From contig NC_065916.1 in the NCBI RefSeq assembly GCF_905147045.1, positions 7,728,468 to 7,792,467 of the forward strand: a DNA stretch of 64,000 nt, written 5' to 3'. Position 1 is the first letter of the stretch, and every line of letters begins with the position of its first letter. Made by a program: the position numbers and the translations under genes. Below the pieces are notes generated by a model that was not told where the DNA came from, did not search any database, and was given only the letters and a program-made list of their open reading frames with translations. This DNA comes from Nymphalis io (Eukaryota > Arthropoda > Insecta > Lepidoptera > Nymphalidae). Of the stretch, positions 43,491 through 54,023 are shown piece after piece.

Positions 43491-44242
43491 CCATATATAT
43501 ATAGTATGGGACCAGGACTGTCGCGAATGCTTGGACTGGATTGAGGTGTTTGCTATAGGGTATTGCGTGTCACGCGTGCAAATTGTGGGTTCAAAATTTG
43601 TGGCTGTGATGGTCTTGGCCTTGAGTAAATTAATTGTTTTGCCAAATCCAGCTTGAAATCTAACTATTGGTCTATATCTTTCGTCCAGATTTTGTAGCAT
43701 CGTCTCGATACTGCACCCAACCTGCTGCTGCAGCAATGACGAAAAAGTGAAATATTCTTCTAATAGTCCTTCTTCTTCTTCGTCGTGACACTCTTGTCAG
43801 AGCGGTCGTGGTCGCCATGAATAATATAATATAGTGGTCTAATAGTCCACTTATGTATCCAGTTTTTCCTCTCATGGGATATTTGTCAATAATAAGATTC
43901 AGTAAGTCAATACCTCTCCATATACCTTTTATAAATTTTTATAGCTACAGGTTGTGGCACTTCGATATATTTCTCATTCTGCTTGCTCCAGCGACGATAT
44001 GTTCCTAATCGCCGGACAGCCACATCAGTTGATGCAACATAGATTGGTTTGCTGTCTAACCATTTTACGACAGCAATCTTGTTGTCACCCCTTACAACAC
44101 AACCGTGACTGCCTCTTCCAGCTTTTTGTAATTCCGGCATCTGTCTTAAACAATACCTGCTTATTAGCTTATTTCTTTGAATTTGGCCGCTGGTACTCTG
44201 TCACTCTATTTTTCCTTAATCAATTTATTAAATTTACAAATT

Positions 44243-44274
44243 AATCAAGGCAACCGGGACAGGTTGCCTTGATT
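44243..44274. other. Perfect 13-bp hairpin
   Basis: AATCAAGGCAACC, a 6-base loop, then GGTTGCCTTGATT. It lies inside the decayed piggyBac coding region. Confidence 0.7.
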
Positions 44275-44439
44275 CCCCTTTCTATTAAGTTATCAAGAAG
44301 TGAAATAGATGTGAAGTATCGTTTAATAAAAATGGAAGGACCTGTAGGCAACGTATCCACTAGTTTTAACACGAAACGCCCGCCAAGATCAAGTTTTTCG
44401 GGCGATTGATACAGTGCTGATTCAATTGTTGTATCCTTG

Positions 44440-44525
44440 CCCTGCTATATATATAAATCTATATATATAATATATATATAAATCAAGCTGCTATATATAT
44501 AAGCTGCTATATATATAAATCAAGC
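44440..44525. repeat. AT microsatellite
   Basis: Several copies of GCTGCTATATATATAAATCA-like units at the left edge of the insertion that splits the piggyBac pseudogene. Confidence 0.85.
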
Positions 44526-44574
44526 AGAATACCATTAGGATTTGCCATTAGATTTTTTTTTATGCCTAATGGAT

Positions 44575-44770
44575 TTGGTTTGCCTAGTTTTTTTCGCTGG
44601 AAAAACGCATAACGCATTTCCCCCACGGGAAAAGTGGAGCGGTATGTAGGGCTCGCCGGTGTCCAAGGCGCCGAGTGCGCCCCGAACATCGTAATACCCA
44701 CTAAAAAACGAGGAGCGCCACGGGATCGCTGTCGCTTGCTTCCGTGACGCTCTGAGGGTTTGGTTTGCCT
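44575..44770. repeat. LINE 3'-end-like repeat, copy 2
   Basis: It contains GGCTCGCCGGTGTCCAAGGC, CGAACATCGTAATACCCACT and GAGCGCCACGGGATCGCTGT, as in copy 1 at 33.1 kb, in the same orientation. Flanking TTTGGTTTGCCT strings (44575 and 44759) could be the target duplication or part of the repeat. Confidence 0.7.
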
Positions 44771-45739
44771 TTAACAACTGTTTTTGTTTGCATTTTCCAG
44801 TGAAAGGACTAATTTGCTCGTTAATAGCGACGCAATTATCTCTTTTATTTTCACGACAACCCTTATCTACGGCAGAAACAATAAGACGTACGTTCCAAAA
44901 CTTGTCAACCTATCGGCGTTTTGAGTAATTAGTTCATCATATGTAACCTTTAAATTTGATCTAAGTTGAAAATACCCATTATGAGTAATTGTGTTTGCTA
45001 TGTATTTGATTCCTATGCCCAGTACATCCTAATTCCTGGAAAACAAACACACTCATTGCCATTGAACATCCAAAGAGCTGTCTAAGTTCATCCGGTATTC
45101 AGACATTTTCCCGTCCTTGATACGCTGCAAACATTTGTACATTCGGAAATAATTTCAAATAAACGGTCATCAATATAATGACCAAAGTACTCGAAAGAAC
45201 TCATAACAATTACGCTAGGATCGAAAGAGACGTCCAGATCGTCTTCATGTGGAGTAAAATCTAAGTTTTTGCTGTGTTTCCACCGTTAAAGAATGTTTCG
45301 GGACGGTTGGGGTTGTACGCGAAAAGATGAGAGAGGTTTATCGTCCGATTCATGCCAATCTTCTTCATTAGTAAGATGGACTTCCTCACGAATTTCTTCC
45401 TCTCAGCATGCTAGGAGGTCACTTTCGCCATCACTGTCTTCTTCCATAACTGACTCATCATAATTGAGCTCTTTTATGATATCTATTTCAGATAGCTTAC
45501 CGGTAAAATAAACCTAAAGAAACTATAAGACCAAAATGCCGGAGGTATCACGTATAATACTCGTAGAAAAACGTAAAATTTAGAAATAATTATAAACTTT
45601 TCTATGAAATATTAATATAAGAGTAAAATTACAATGTATTTTGTAAGATTATAGTATAAAAATACTAAGATAATAACAATAAATAATATTTACTCGTGGG
45701 TCCAGGTGACTTACCTGCCGTTTTCTTCGCTTATTTAGC

Positions 45740-46010
45740 TGTGGAGATTTCCACCTCTATATTACGCATGTACCACAGACAGCCCGAGGCCACGCGTTAG
45801 AATCTATTCTGTATAACCTGTAGGCGGTTTGTATTGTGCTTGATAGTGTGTGCGAATGCGACACTAGCGTGTTGAGAATGGGATGGATGCATGCTTTGTA
45901 TAATGCCACCTTATTCCTAAGGGACATTTTACTGCGCCTACATAGCATCTGATATAATTTACTTAAAACTACTGAAAACAATTCGTCAAACATAATTCAT
46001 GGAAAAACAA
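45740..46010 (-). pseudogene. Jockey-type RT C-terminal fragment
   Basis: The minus frame reads LYQMLCRRSKMSLRNKVALY and KACIHPILNT, the thumb region after the RT palm in Jockey-type LINEs; later codons read RAVCGTCVI. It is short and frameshifted. Confidence 0.65.
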
Positions 46011-46073
46011 TTCGTTGAATGATTCGATGATGAATTAAAGTTATTGGCAGTCGCTTTTAACCCTTTGTACCCC

Positions 46074-46857
46074 TTTTTTATATTTCCGGGAGGGCAAATG
46101 ACTTTACTCCACCTGATGCTAAGTGGTAGTAGTCTAAACGCGACGACGGCCAGAACAGTCGGGAAGAATGTTCTGCACTAGCCGCCCCCGCTTTGCCAGC
46201 CAGCAAGATGTCTCTTCAAGCCTCGTTTGAAGGAACCCGGGTTGTAAGAGGAGGGGAACACGTGAGCTGGTAAGGAATTCCATTTTTTGGAAGTGCGACA
46301 AAGAAAGGAGTTGCCAAATTTCTTTGTGCGCGATGGAATTGATGTCGTGATGGCGAGAGCCAGCACGCGTAGACTTATGAAGTAAGGGGAAGCAGGAATG
46401 AGAGAGAATAATTCCTCAGAGCACTCGCCGTGATACAGTCGATAGAAAGCGCTCAGTGCTGCTATCTATCGACGCAATTGTAAAGGCACGAGGGCGTTTG
46501 TGACCTTTACGTCGCCAATAATGCGGACCGCACGTCGCTGCAACCGATCCAAGGTCTCCAGTAAGTACTTAGCGGAGCCATCCCAAAGGTGCGTGCAATA
46601 TTCCACGCAAGACCGTGCCTGTGTTTTGTACAACAGGGACAGTTTTTGTGGCGTGAAAAAACGCCGTACCTTGTTCAGAACTCCGAGTTTCCGTGAAGCT
46701 GTTTGTATAACAGCCTCGATGTTAATCCCTTGGACTAAGGTCGCAGCGAACGTCAATCCCCAGCATGGCGATTTTGCTAGACCAAAGAAAGCTTTGTTCC
46801 TTATATGTGCGATATGAGGCCTAAAATTTAGTTTACTATCTAACATGACATCTAAGT
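46074..46857 (-). pseudogene. CR1-like LINE (family A), 5'-truncated copy
   Basis: The minus frames 46466-46857 (YLDVMLDSKLNFRPHI, ASRKLGVLNKVRRFFTP, CVEYCTHLWDGSAKY) and 46178-46366 (IPSRTKKFGNSFLCRTSKKW) match the C-terminus of the longer copy at 54.0-55.3 kb. The 3' end with its conserved hairpin and short A-run is at about 46074. The 5' end at about 46857 abuts the amplified DDE-like repeat, into which it inserted. Confidence 0.85.
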
Positions 46858-47879
46858 ATTTGTATATTATAGATCTAATAACTAACAAACTCAAAATGTA
46901 TTTGTTTTTTTGTTGACCGCAACAGTTATCTGAGATAAAAATTATGTCTGAATTTGGGTTATTCGAAGAACATTCTTTTAAAAAGTTTTACAAACAAGAA
47001 CCCCTATTTCAGTGGCTCCTCGCTTTCCCTCGTGCCAAAAGTAACAAAATGTTTTCTTATCCTTAATATTTGAGACTGTAAAGTTTAGTTTACTTTTATA
47101 AATAAATGCTGACGATTGAACAAGAGGGCAAGGCAATACAGCTTGAAGATCAAATATTGCCACATTGCTGTTGTTATCAGAATTTTTGCACTCTTCGACA
47201 TCTTGTTTTTGTATCGGGGTAGTCCCGCGTGAACTTTTTTATAAGCTCTCACACGGGCCACGGGGCACACAAACTCTTCCCCTGGTCATGAAACTGTGGC
47301 TGTTTACTGCACACAGTACCTAAAACCTTACCCTTAAACATACCCTGGGTTAGGGTAAGGGGTTTTCTGGTAGGATCTCCTTGCGCCAATTAGAATGAGC
47401 CGTCGCAAGGGGTGGTTGGGTTGAGGGGAAGGTTCGGTTCTATGGATCCTTACCTTACAGCCAGCTCTGGTACGTTAAACTGCTCATCCGTTGGGGCGGA
47501 GTCCTCAAGATTCCTCGTGTCTGTAGCGGCGCCCTATGCGGTTATATGACAAAACACGAGTGCCGTATTTCTTAGATTTTAAAGGCTTTTCTAATAATTT
47601 ATAACCCTAATAACTCCGCCAGTTCTTATCCAATTTTCTCTAGAAGGAGGATGTCTTTGGATAGATCTTCTTCTGCTTTTTCTACGATCATGACGATTTT
47701 TATGAACACGTGCGAACAACCAACAGCAAAATATTAACTAACATACCGGATGTTAGTTTCACCTTACACGGCATTCAGCGCAGCGTCGTAGACATGTGTC
47801 CAGGTTCTCAGTGTTGCCAGGACACGGATTTGCCACCCTACACAAGATGTTAATATTAATATTTTCAGCTCGATGACGA
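46858..47879 (-). repeat. Amplified DDE-like repeat, unit 1
   Basis: On the minus strand 46978-47212 encode SNVAIFDLQAVLPCPL and KKTFCYFWHEGKRGATEIG. Across a stop, 46875-46970 give IIFISDNCCGQQKNKYILS. The plus-strand continuation holds the non-coding-looking blocks with GGTTAGGGTAAGGGGTTTTC and GCAGCCAGCTCTGGTACGTT. A degenerate version of the small MSLDRSS ORF (47652-47850) follows. A CR1-like LINE cuts the unit at 46857. Confidence 0.85.
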
Positions 47880-48184
47880 GGACGATTGACCGAGAGGACA
47901 AGGCAATACAGCTTGAAGATTAAATATTGCCACATTGCTGTTGTTATCAGAATTTTTCCACTCTTCGACATCTTGTTTTTGTAACGGGGTAGACCCGCGT
48001 GAACTTCTTTATAAGCTCCCACACGTGCCACGGGGCACACGCTCTTCCCCTGGTCATGAAACTGTGGCTGTTCACTGCACACAGTACCTAAAACCATACC
48101 CTTAAACATACCCTGGGTTAGGGTAAGGGGTTTTCTGGTAGGATCTCCTTGCGCCGATTAGAATGAGCCGTCGCAAGGGTTGAT
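47880..48184 (-). repeat. Amplified DDE-like repeat, unit 2 (partial)
   Basis: It begins at the junction GCTCGATGACGAGGACGATT, identical to the junction at 56120. It includes the FNLQAVLPCPLG segment on the minus strand and ends at CCGTCGCAAGGG, where unit 3 starts. Confidence 0.8.
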
Positions 48185-49019
48185 TGTAAAACAAGAACCT
48201 ATTTCATTGGCTCCTCGCTTACCCTCGCGCCAAAAGTAACAAAATGTTTTCTTATCCTTAATATTTGAGTCTGTAAAGCTTAGTTTACTTTTATAAATAA
48301 ATGCTGACGATTGAACAAGAGGACAAGGCAATACAGCTTGAAGATCAAATATTGCCACATTGCTGTTGTTATCAGAATTTTTGCACTCTTCGACATCTTG
48401 TTTTTGTATCGGGGTAGTCCCGCGTGAACTTCTTTATAAGCTCTCACACGGGCCACGGGGCACACAAACTCTTCCCCTGGTCATGAAACTGTGGCTGTTC
48501 ACTGCACACAGTACCTAAAACCATACCCTTAAACATATCCTGGGTTAGGGTAAGGGGTTTTCTGGTAGGATCTCCTTGCGCCGGTTAGAATGAGCCGTCG
48601 CAAGGGGTGGTTGGGTTGAGGGGAAGGTTCGGTTCTATGGATCCTCACCTTGCAGCCAGCTCTGGTACGTTAAACTGCTCATCCGATGGGGTGGAGTCCT
48701 CAAGTTTCCTCGTGTCTAGAGCGGCGCCATATGCGGTTATATGACACAACACGGGTGCCGCGTGTCTTTGGTTTTAAGGTTCTTTTCTAATAATTTATAA
48801 CCCTCTTAACTCCGCCAGTTCTTATCCAATCTTTACGAGGGGGGTGTCTTACCTTGCAGCCAGCTCTGGTATGTTAAACTCCTCCTCCGATGGGGCGGAG
48901 TATTCAAGTTACCTTGTGTCTATAGCCGCGCCCTATGCAGTTCTATGACAAAACACGGGTGCCGCATTTCTTAGTTTTCTTCTTTCTCGTCTTTGGATAG
49001 ATCTTCTTCCGCTGTTTTC
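48185..49019 (-). repeat. Amplified DDE-like repeat, unit 3
   Basis: Minus frame 48195-48400: AIFDLQAVLPCPLVQSS and CYFWREGKRGANEIGSC. The GCAGCCAGCTCTGG block occurs twice (48655 and 48858), an internal duplication. The unit ends in GTCTTTGGATAGATCTTCTT where RTE sequence begins. Confidence 0.8.
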
Positions 49020-49872
49020 AATGTGAGACCTATTATACTATTAAATATATATATTTTACTTTATGACGTTGCGTTTTTAAAGACAGCTCTAATAAGAGAT
49101 AACTTTGTCTTAGCAGTCCGAATAATATTTCATCAAACATGTATTTTCCGTCCACTTCTTTCCGTCACTCGTCATCTTAATACTTATCACTTTCATACAC
49201 ATATCCTTTCTTACGCAATCCATGCACACTGTCTGCGTCCTCCCCCGTCCCCTATATCCATCGAGATTCATTCTCATCACCCTTCTAGTAACATGCTTTT
49301 TTTTCGTCCTCATCACATACCTATACCACGCTAATCTATTGCTCTTTCAGTGTTTTATCTATTTGTGCTACTTTCTCTGATATACTCATTTCTTATTTTG
49401 TCTATGCTAGGTACACCGCATGTCCCTCTTAACATTCGCATCTCTGTCAGTTTTATAGTTTTATTTTCTCTTATTTTGCTGCCCAACATTCAGAACCATA
49501 CATCACGACAGGTGTTATAAATCTTCCCTTTGATCTTCATTCGTGCATCACATGCTCCCAGAGACCTGTCGCCATTTCATTCGCCCTGCATTTATCCGGT
49601 TCCTCAATACTCTGTTATTGTAACCATCGTTTTGGATTGATGAACCTAGGTAACGATATTCTGAGCATACTTGTAAATGGACACCATTTAAAGCTATGTG
49701 AGAAAAATTGGAGATACCATCGAAATCGCAAAACAGACGTTACGTTTTGGTCCTGCTAGTTTTCAAACCGACTATCTCCAATCTTTCTCGCTATTTTTCT
49801 AGCTTGCTCTCCACCTCGGTTGCATTTTCACCAACGAAAACAACGTCGTCGGCAAAGAGCATATACCAGGGT
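49020..49872 (-). pseudogene. RTE-type LINE 3' half
   Basis: The minus strand encodes an RT palm remnant LFADDVVFVGENATEVESKL (49872-49800, FADD catalytic box), SEYRYLGSSIQNDG, and the C-terminal segment NRLAWYRYVMRTKKKHVTRR with MNLDGYRGRGR, typical of RTE ORF2 ends. Several shifts. A shorter relative is at 62573-63096. Confidence 0.8.
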
Positions 49873-49954
49873 TATTAAACAATACTAATGACGCAAGCAT
49901 GCAAGCCGTGCGCAAAACTGGCGCCTGCCGGTGTCTCGGCTCCCCTGCTTGTGT

Positions 49955-50195
49955 TCCCCTCTTTACCTCGGACCGAAATCACACCACTCTGACGACACAA
50001 TTAAAGACACTCCTCGATGGGGTCTATTCTTCAGCTAATTCGGCCGTTCCTGAAGTCGGTTTGTCCGCAACCGCAGCATCTTCAGGCAGCAACCGGTGTG
50101 GTCGCGATGGTTGATTGTGGACCTCCGCTTGTACTTCTTGCATGTTTCCCTCCGCGCTTTCTTCGGATATTTTGTTGATTGGTAAACTTATTTTT
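49955..50195 (-). pseudogene. Possible exon of the amplified element
   Basis: The minus frame reads PINKISEESAEGNMQEVQAE and RLLPEDAAVADKPTSGTAEL, then a stop. The same frame is kept at 63120-63330. No domain is recognised. Its repeated association with the THAP-like and DDE-like pieces suggests it is a coding part of the same element. Confidence 0.35.
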
Positions 50196-50200
50196 ATTTT

Positions 50201-50752
50201 GTGATCAAAAGTTTATTAAATGAATACGAAAAAAACAATATTTTTGTTGATCTTAAAATTCGAAGCGTCCAGTCTAGCTTTAATAAACTTACGAGAGAAA
50301 TGCAGTATCACATCGATGTTTTAAATCTTGCAAAGAATTCGAATTTTAATTTTTGTATCCAATTGTACGAGGCAAACTTTTATAAAATCTGGATACATAA
50401 AATAACTAAATTATTACACATTCTGTATATTTATAAAAATTGGCAACCCTGGCAAATTGGCAACCGCACAAAGTTGCTGTACTTCTGTTTAAATGCTATT
50501 AATGAAATTGAAGACGATAGTTGTATTCGCTATGTGCGAAGTACCTGGTGGGGGTATAGTAGTGATCGCAGCGCTTACCGTGGCAGAAATACGCAACAAT
50601 CCGGGAAAGTAAAGTCAATTCGCACGGAGTTCGTAATAAATAAAAATAAAAAACCTAATAATAGATGTTGTTGTATTGTGAACTGCAAAGATAACGGCAC
50701 AAATAGTCGGTGTAAATTCCATATATTTCCTACTTTTAAGTGTTTAAGTTAA
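50201..50752 (+). CDS. ORF ending in a half THAP-like zinc finger
   Basis: The C-terminal part of the frame reads RCCCIVNCKDNGTNSRCKFH and IFPTFK, matching the first half of a THAP finger (C..C then FHxFP). It ends before the second C..H pair, at AAGTG, a possible splice donor. The earlier part (50201-50640) is unlike known domains and may be leader or intron sequence. Upstream CSIRTEF-type codons are well kept in both copies. THAP fingers are DNA-binding modules of several transposases (P element, Kolobok). Confidence 0.4.
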   Translation: MIKSLLNEYEKNNIFVDLKIRSVQSSFNKLTREMQYHIDVLNLAKNSNFNFCIQLYEANFYKIWIHKITKLLHILYIYKNWQPWQIGNRTKLLYFCLNAINEIEDDSCIRYVRSTWWGYSSDRSAYRGRNTQQSGKVKSIRTEFVINKNKKPNNRCCCIVNCKDNGTNSRCKFHIFPTFKCLS

Positions 50753-51265
50753 TATCGTTAGAAACTAACTATTTAAGATTTAAATCGTCAAGTTATTAAA
50801 GTTCATTCCATTCACAATGAAACTATTACCACTCTTTTTGGCATTACGGATTAGACTCGCGTACTGATCTGGGGTATAAATTGGTCCAGATTACGTTTTG
50901 AGTGTGTCCATGAATTAAGAACTTGTATGTTATAGATCTAATAAGTAACAAATTAAAATGTATTTGTTTTTTTTTTGTTGACCGCAACAGTTATCTGAGA
51001 TAAAAATTATGTCTGAATTTGGGTTATTCGAAGAACTTTCTTTTAAAAAGTTTTACAAACAAGAACCCCTATTTCAGTGGCTCCTCGCTTTCCCTCGTGC
51101 CAAAAGTAACAAAATGTTTTCTTATCCTTAATATTTGAGACTGTAAAGTTTAATTTACTTTTATGAATAAATGCTGACGATTGACCGAGAGGACAAGGCA
51201 ATACAGCTTGAAGATCAAATATTGCCACATTGCTGTTGTTATCAGAATTTTTGCACTCTTCGACA
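50745..51265 (-). pseudogene. DDE-like protein, copy at 51 kb
   Basis: Minus frames: AIFDLQAVLPCPLGQSSAFI (51228-51160), CYFWHEGKRGATEIG, then IIFISDNCCGQQKNKYILS (about 51020-50960). The GHTQNEAD part follows (near 50905) with a small deletion that removes the codons after HTQNE. It ends about 50745 against the plus-strand THAP-like ORF. Confidence 0.75.
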
Positions 51266-51800
51266 TCTTGTTTTGTAACGGGTTTGTCCCGCGTTAACTT
51301 CTTTATAAGCTCTCACACTGGCCTAGGGGCACACAAACTTTTCCCCTGGTCATGAAACTGTGGCTGTTTACTGCACACAGTACCTAAAACCATACCCTTA
51401 AACATACCCTGGGTTAGCGTAAGGGGTTTTCTGGTACGTTCGCCTCCGATGGGGCGGAGTCCTCAAGTTACCTTGTGTCTATAGCCGCGCCCTATGCAGT
51501 TCTATGACAAAACACGGGTGCCGTGTTTCTTAGGTTCCAAAGGCTTTTCTAATAATTTATAACCCTAATAACTCCGCCAGTTCTTATCCAATTTTCTCTA
51601 GAAGGAAGATGTCTTTGGATAGATCTTCGTCTCCTTTTTTCTACGATCATGACGATTTTTATGAACACGTGCGAACACCCAACAGCAAAATATAAACTAA
51701 CATCCGGTGCACCGTACACGGCATTCAGTGCAGCGTCGTAGACATGTGTCCACGTTCTCAGTGTTGCCAGGACACGGATTTGCCACCATACACAAGACGT
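51266..51800 (-). repeat. Amplified DDE-like repeat, unit 4, 5' blocks
   Basis: It contains GCACACAGTACCTAAAACCA, a shortened GGTTAGCGTAAGGGGTTTTC block, the GGGGCGGAGTCCTCAAGTTA block and the MSLDRSS-type region (51608-51800) in degenerate form. The GCAGCCAGCTCTGG part is deleted. Confidence 0.75.
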
Positions 51801-53435
51801 TAATATTAATGTTTTATTTTAAAATATACAACCATATGCATAAAAACAGTGTGGTTTACTATTCGTTAAGTGGGTAAACTCCGTATTTACGTGTATACAC
51901 GACTTCGATATTAATACGACGAAGAAGTTAATCCTTGTTGGTGGTATTTGTGGTCCTTTAGCAATTCCGAATTTATATGGAGATAAATTTGGTCTAAAAC
52001 CTGTAGGCATATGCATAGGTTGTCTTTGGTTTACGTGCGGTGTTCGGAATTTGAATTGGAGTTGGAAAAAATTAAAATTTCGGCGGTTTTAGCCGACCTA
52101 TTCTGACAATATTCTCTGGTAAATTGTATAAAAAAAACATTTTGTGACGTATTATTGTAAATAACTTTTTACAATAATACGTCACAAATACTCTACTTAA
52201 TATCTTCGTTTAATATTTGATTGACTTTTGATAAAAGAATCGTACGTACCGACTGAATTCTATTGCAAAAATCGAGTTAACTTTCTCCTGAATTTATTTT
52301 TAAATTTTCTAATTCTACGGCAATACATTCTTCACTTCGCGGGTCTCCGAAGTGTTTAATTAATAAATCTTTCAATTCATTGTGTTCAGATGCTATGAAT
52401 GATATATACATTTTGTGCATCACTTGAAATTTACTTATAACATATTAATATTTTCTTATAAATAAGTTCAATTGGCGTTTATCGCCACTAAAACGAGGAA
52501 TTTATTTTAAAAATTCGTTAGGAGTTATATGTTCCATTTAGATTTTATATAAAAAACATATAAATTAATATTAAACACTTCAACTTACAGTAATAATATT
52601 TTTTAAACCATTTAACTTTATGATTTTTCACTTCTCATTAAACTGTCATTAAGACAAAAATCACTCTCGATGTTACATTCAAATTATTAATTAAAATTAT
52701 ATAAGACCACCCGATAACGTTATTTTAGGAGGTCTTATCGCAAAATATCAAAAAGGCAAAGGAAGGTGAAAAGTTCTACTCACCAACCGGTCGCCAGTAT
52801 CGTCATGTCCTGGACTCCTCACTTACTGTCTTATTTTTTTGGTTCTGGATTTTGTCTTTCAGACCTTCGAAATTCTAACTATTCACGGATTTTGACGATA
52901 AATTATTAAGAACGCAGGCTGTAATTAATTTGAAACTATCCTATCCGACTGCGCCAGACAAGTTTACGTTAATTTAGTTTGAATCAAATTTTAACTATAT
53001 TCAGAAAACATAAGTTATAGAATTTTTGTAAGTATCATTGGACAATTTATAATCAAAAGATAAGAATAAAATAAAGTTAAGGATCACGAACACGAACTTT
53101 TACAAGATGTTATATTTTGTCCCTATGAAAGTCACTAAACTTGTTTCGTATAGCACGTTATACACGTGCAAGCCTCTCTCAATCTCTTTGAGTTCGCCCT
53201 ACTGCAAGCATAAACGAAAAATAATAGACATCTAAAATTTCCGTTTAAATTAAGTAACATTTTTGTTTGTCTTAGGTTAGAATTAATTGAAATTAAACTT
53301 TGTACTTTAATCTTTTGTAAAAAAATATTCAAATAAAATGTTGTATTATCTCTAATTAATTGACTATCTTGCTGTTGAATATCTTGCTTTTTATTGTTTA
53401 CAATTGGCAATTTTTCTTACTTGCACGACTAATTT
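51801..53435. other. AT-rich, no gene identified
   Basis: Short frames occur on both strands (for example 51819-52016 and 53135-53410 on the minus strand), but none has a recognisable domain. A possible donor GTGAGTA on the minus strand near 52780 suggests a lost exon. A strong inverted repeat lies at 52141-52188. Confidence 0.4.
52141..52188. repeat. Perfect 21-bp stem, 6-base loop
   Basis: TTTGTGACGTATTATTGTAA plus A pairs perfectly with its complement ending at 52188; the loop is TAACTT. It may be a MITE core or a fold-back scar. Confidence 0.9.
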
Positions 53436-54023
53436 TAATTTTAGCTTCGTTTCATAGTTCAGTTTAATATGCAGTTTTGTACTTGTAGGTATCAGAAACT
53501 TTAACGGATTTCATTATTTTATTGTCGGAAATTCTGATTGGTTCGTCATCACAATTTTTGACGGTGTTTAAGTTAATATCATTAGAAATTAACTATTTAA
53601 GATTTAAATCGTAAAGTTATTAAAGTTCATTCCATTCACAATGAAACTATTACCACTCTTTTTAGCATTACGGATTAGACCTGCGTACTGATCTGGGGTA
53701 TAAATTGGTCCAGATTGTTTTGCTTGACGAATGTTTTTCTCTATTATCGAGTGGGCGGCATCCGCTTCGTTTTGAGTGTGTCCACGAATTAAGAACTTGT
53801 ATGTTATAGACTAATAAGTAACAAACTTAAAATGTATTTGTTTTTTTGTTGACCGCAAGAGTTATCTCGGAAATAAATTGTCTGAATTTGGGTTATTCGA
53901 AGAACATTCTTTTAAAAAAAATTACAAACAAGAACCTATTTCATTGGCTCCTCGCTTACCTTCGCGCCAAAAGTAACAAAATGTTTTCTTATCCTTAATA
54001 TTTGAGACTGTAAAGTTTAGTTT
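53436..54023 (-). pseudogene. DDE-like protein, copy at 54 kb (C-terminal part)
   Basis: Minus frames from 54023: CYFWREGKRGANEIGSCL-type codons, then KYILSLL, FLIRGHTQNEADAAHSIIEK (about 53790), QSGPIYTPDQYAGLIRNAKK, and after a shift NTVKNCDDEPIRISD. The N-terminal remainder of the exon continues at 55341 beyond the CR1-like LINE. Confidence 0.8.

Larger units (their letters stand above)
43500..45490 (-). pseudogene. piggyBac-like transposase C, decayed, interrupted
   Basis: Read on the minus strand from 45490: acidic N-terminus (EIDIIKELNYDESVMEEDSD), then FEYFGHYIDDRLFEI (about 45170) and PDELRQLFGCSMAMSV (about 45060). After an insertion (about 44440-44810) the frame continues through the second catalytic region near 44300-44400 to GRGSHGCVVRGDNKIAVVKW, VASTDVAVRRLG and the MRGKTGY segment (43880). 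Many stops and shifts. The third Asp motif is damaged. Confidence 0.75.

Noticed and set aside
48110..48135. GGTTAGGGTAAGGGG string suggesting telomeric repeats
   Set aside because: It occurs once per DDE-like repeat unit and is not a tandem TTAGG array; insect telomeres are (TTAGG)n.
47759..48465. Minus-strand frame with CPVARVRAYKEVHAGLPRYKNK in several units
   Set aside because: It overlaps the FDLQAV frame in a different phase. Only the FDLQAV frame continues into DNCCGQ and GHTQNEAD, so this is probably a shadow frame kept by repeat identity.
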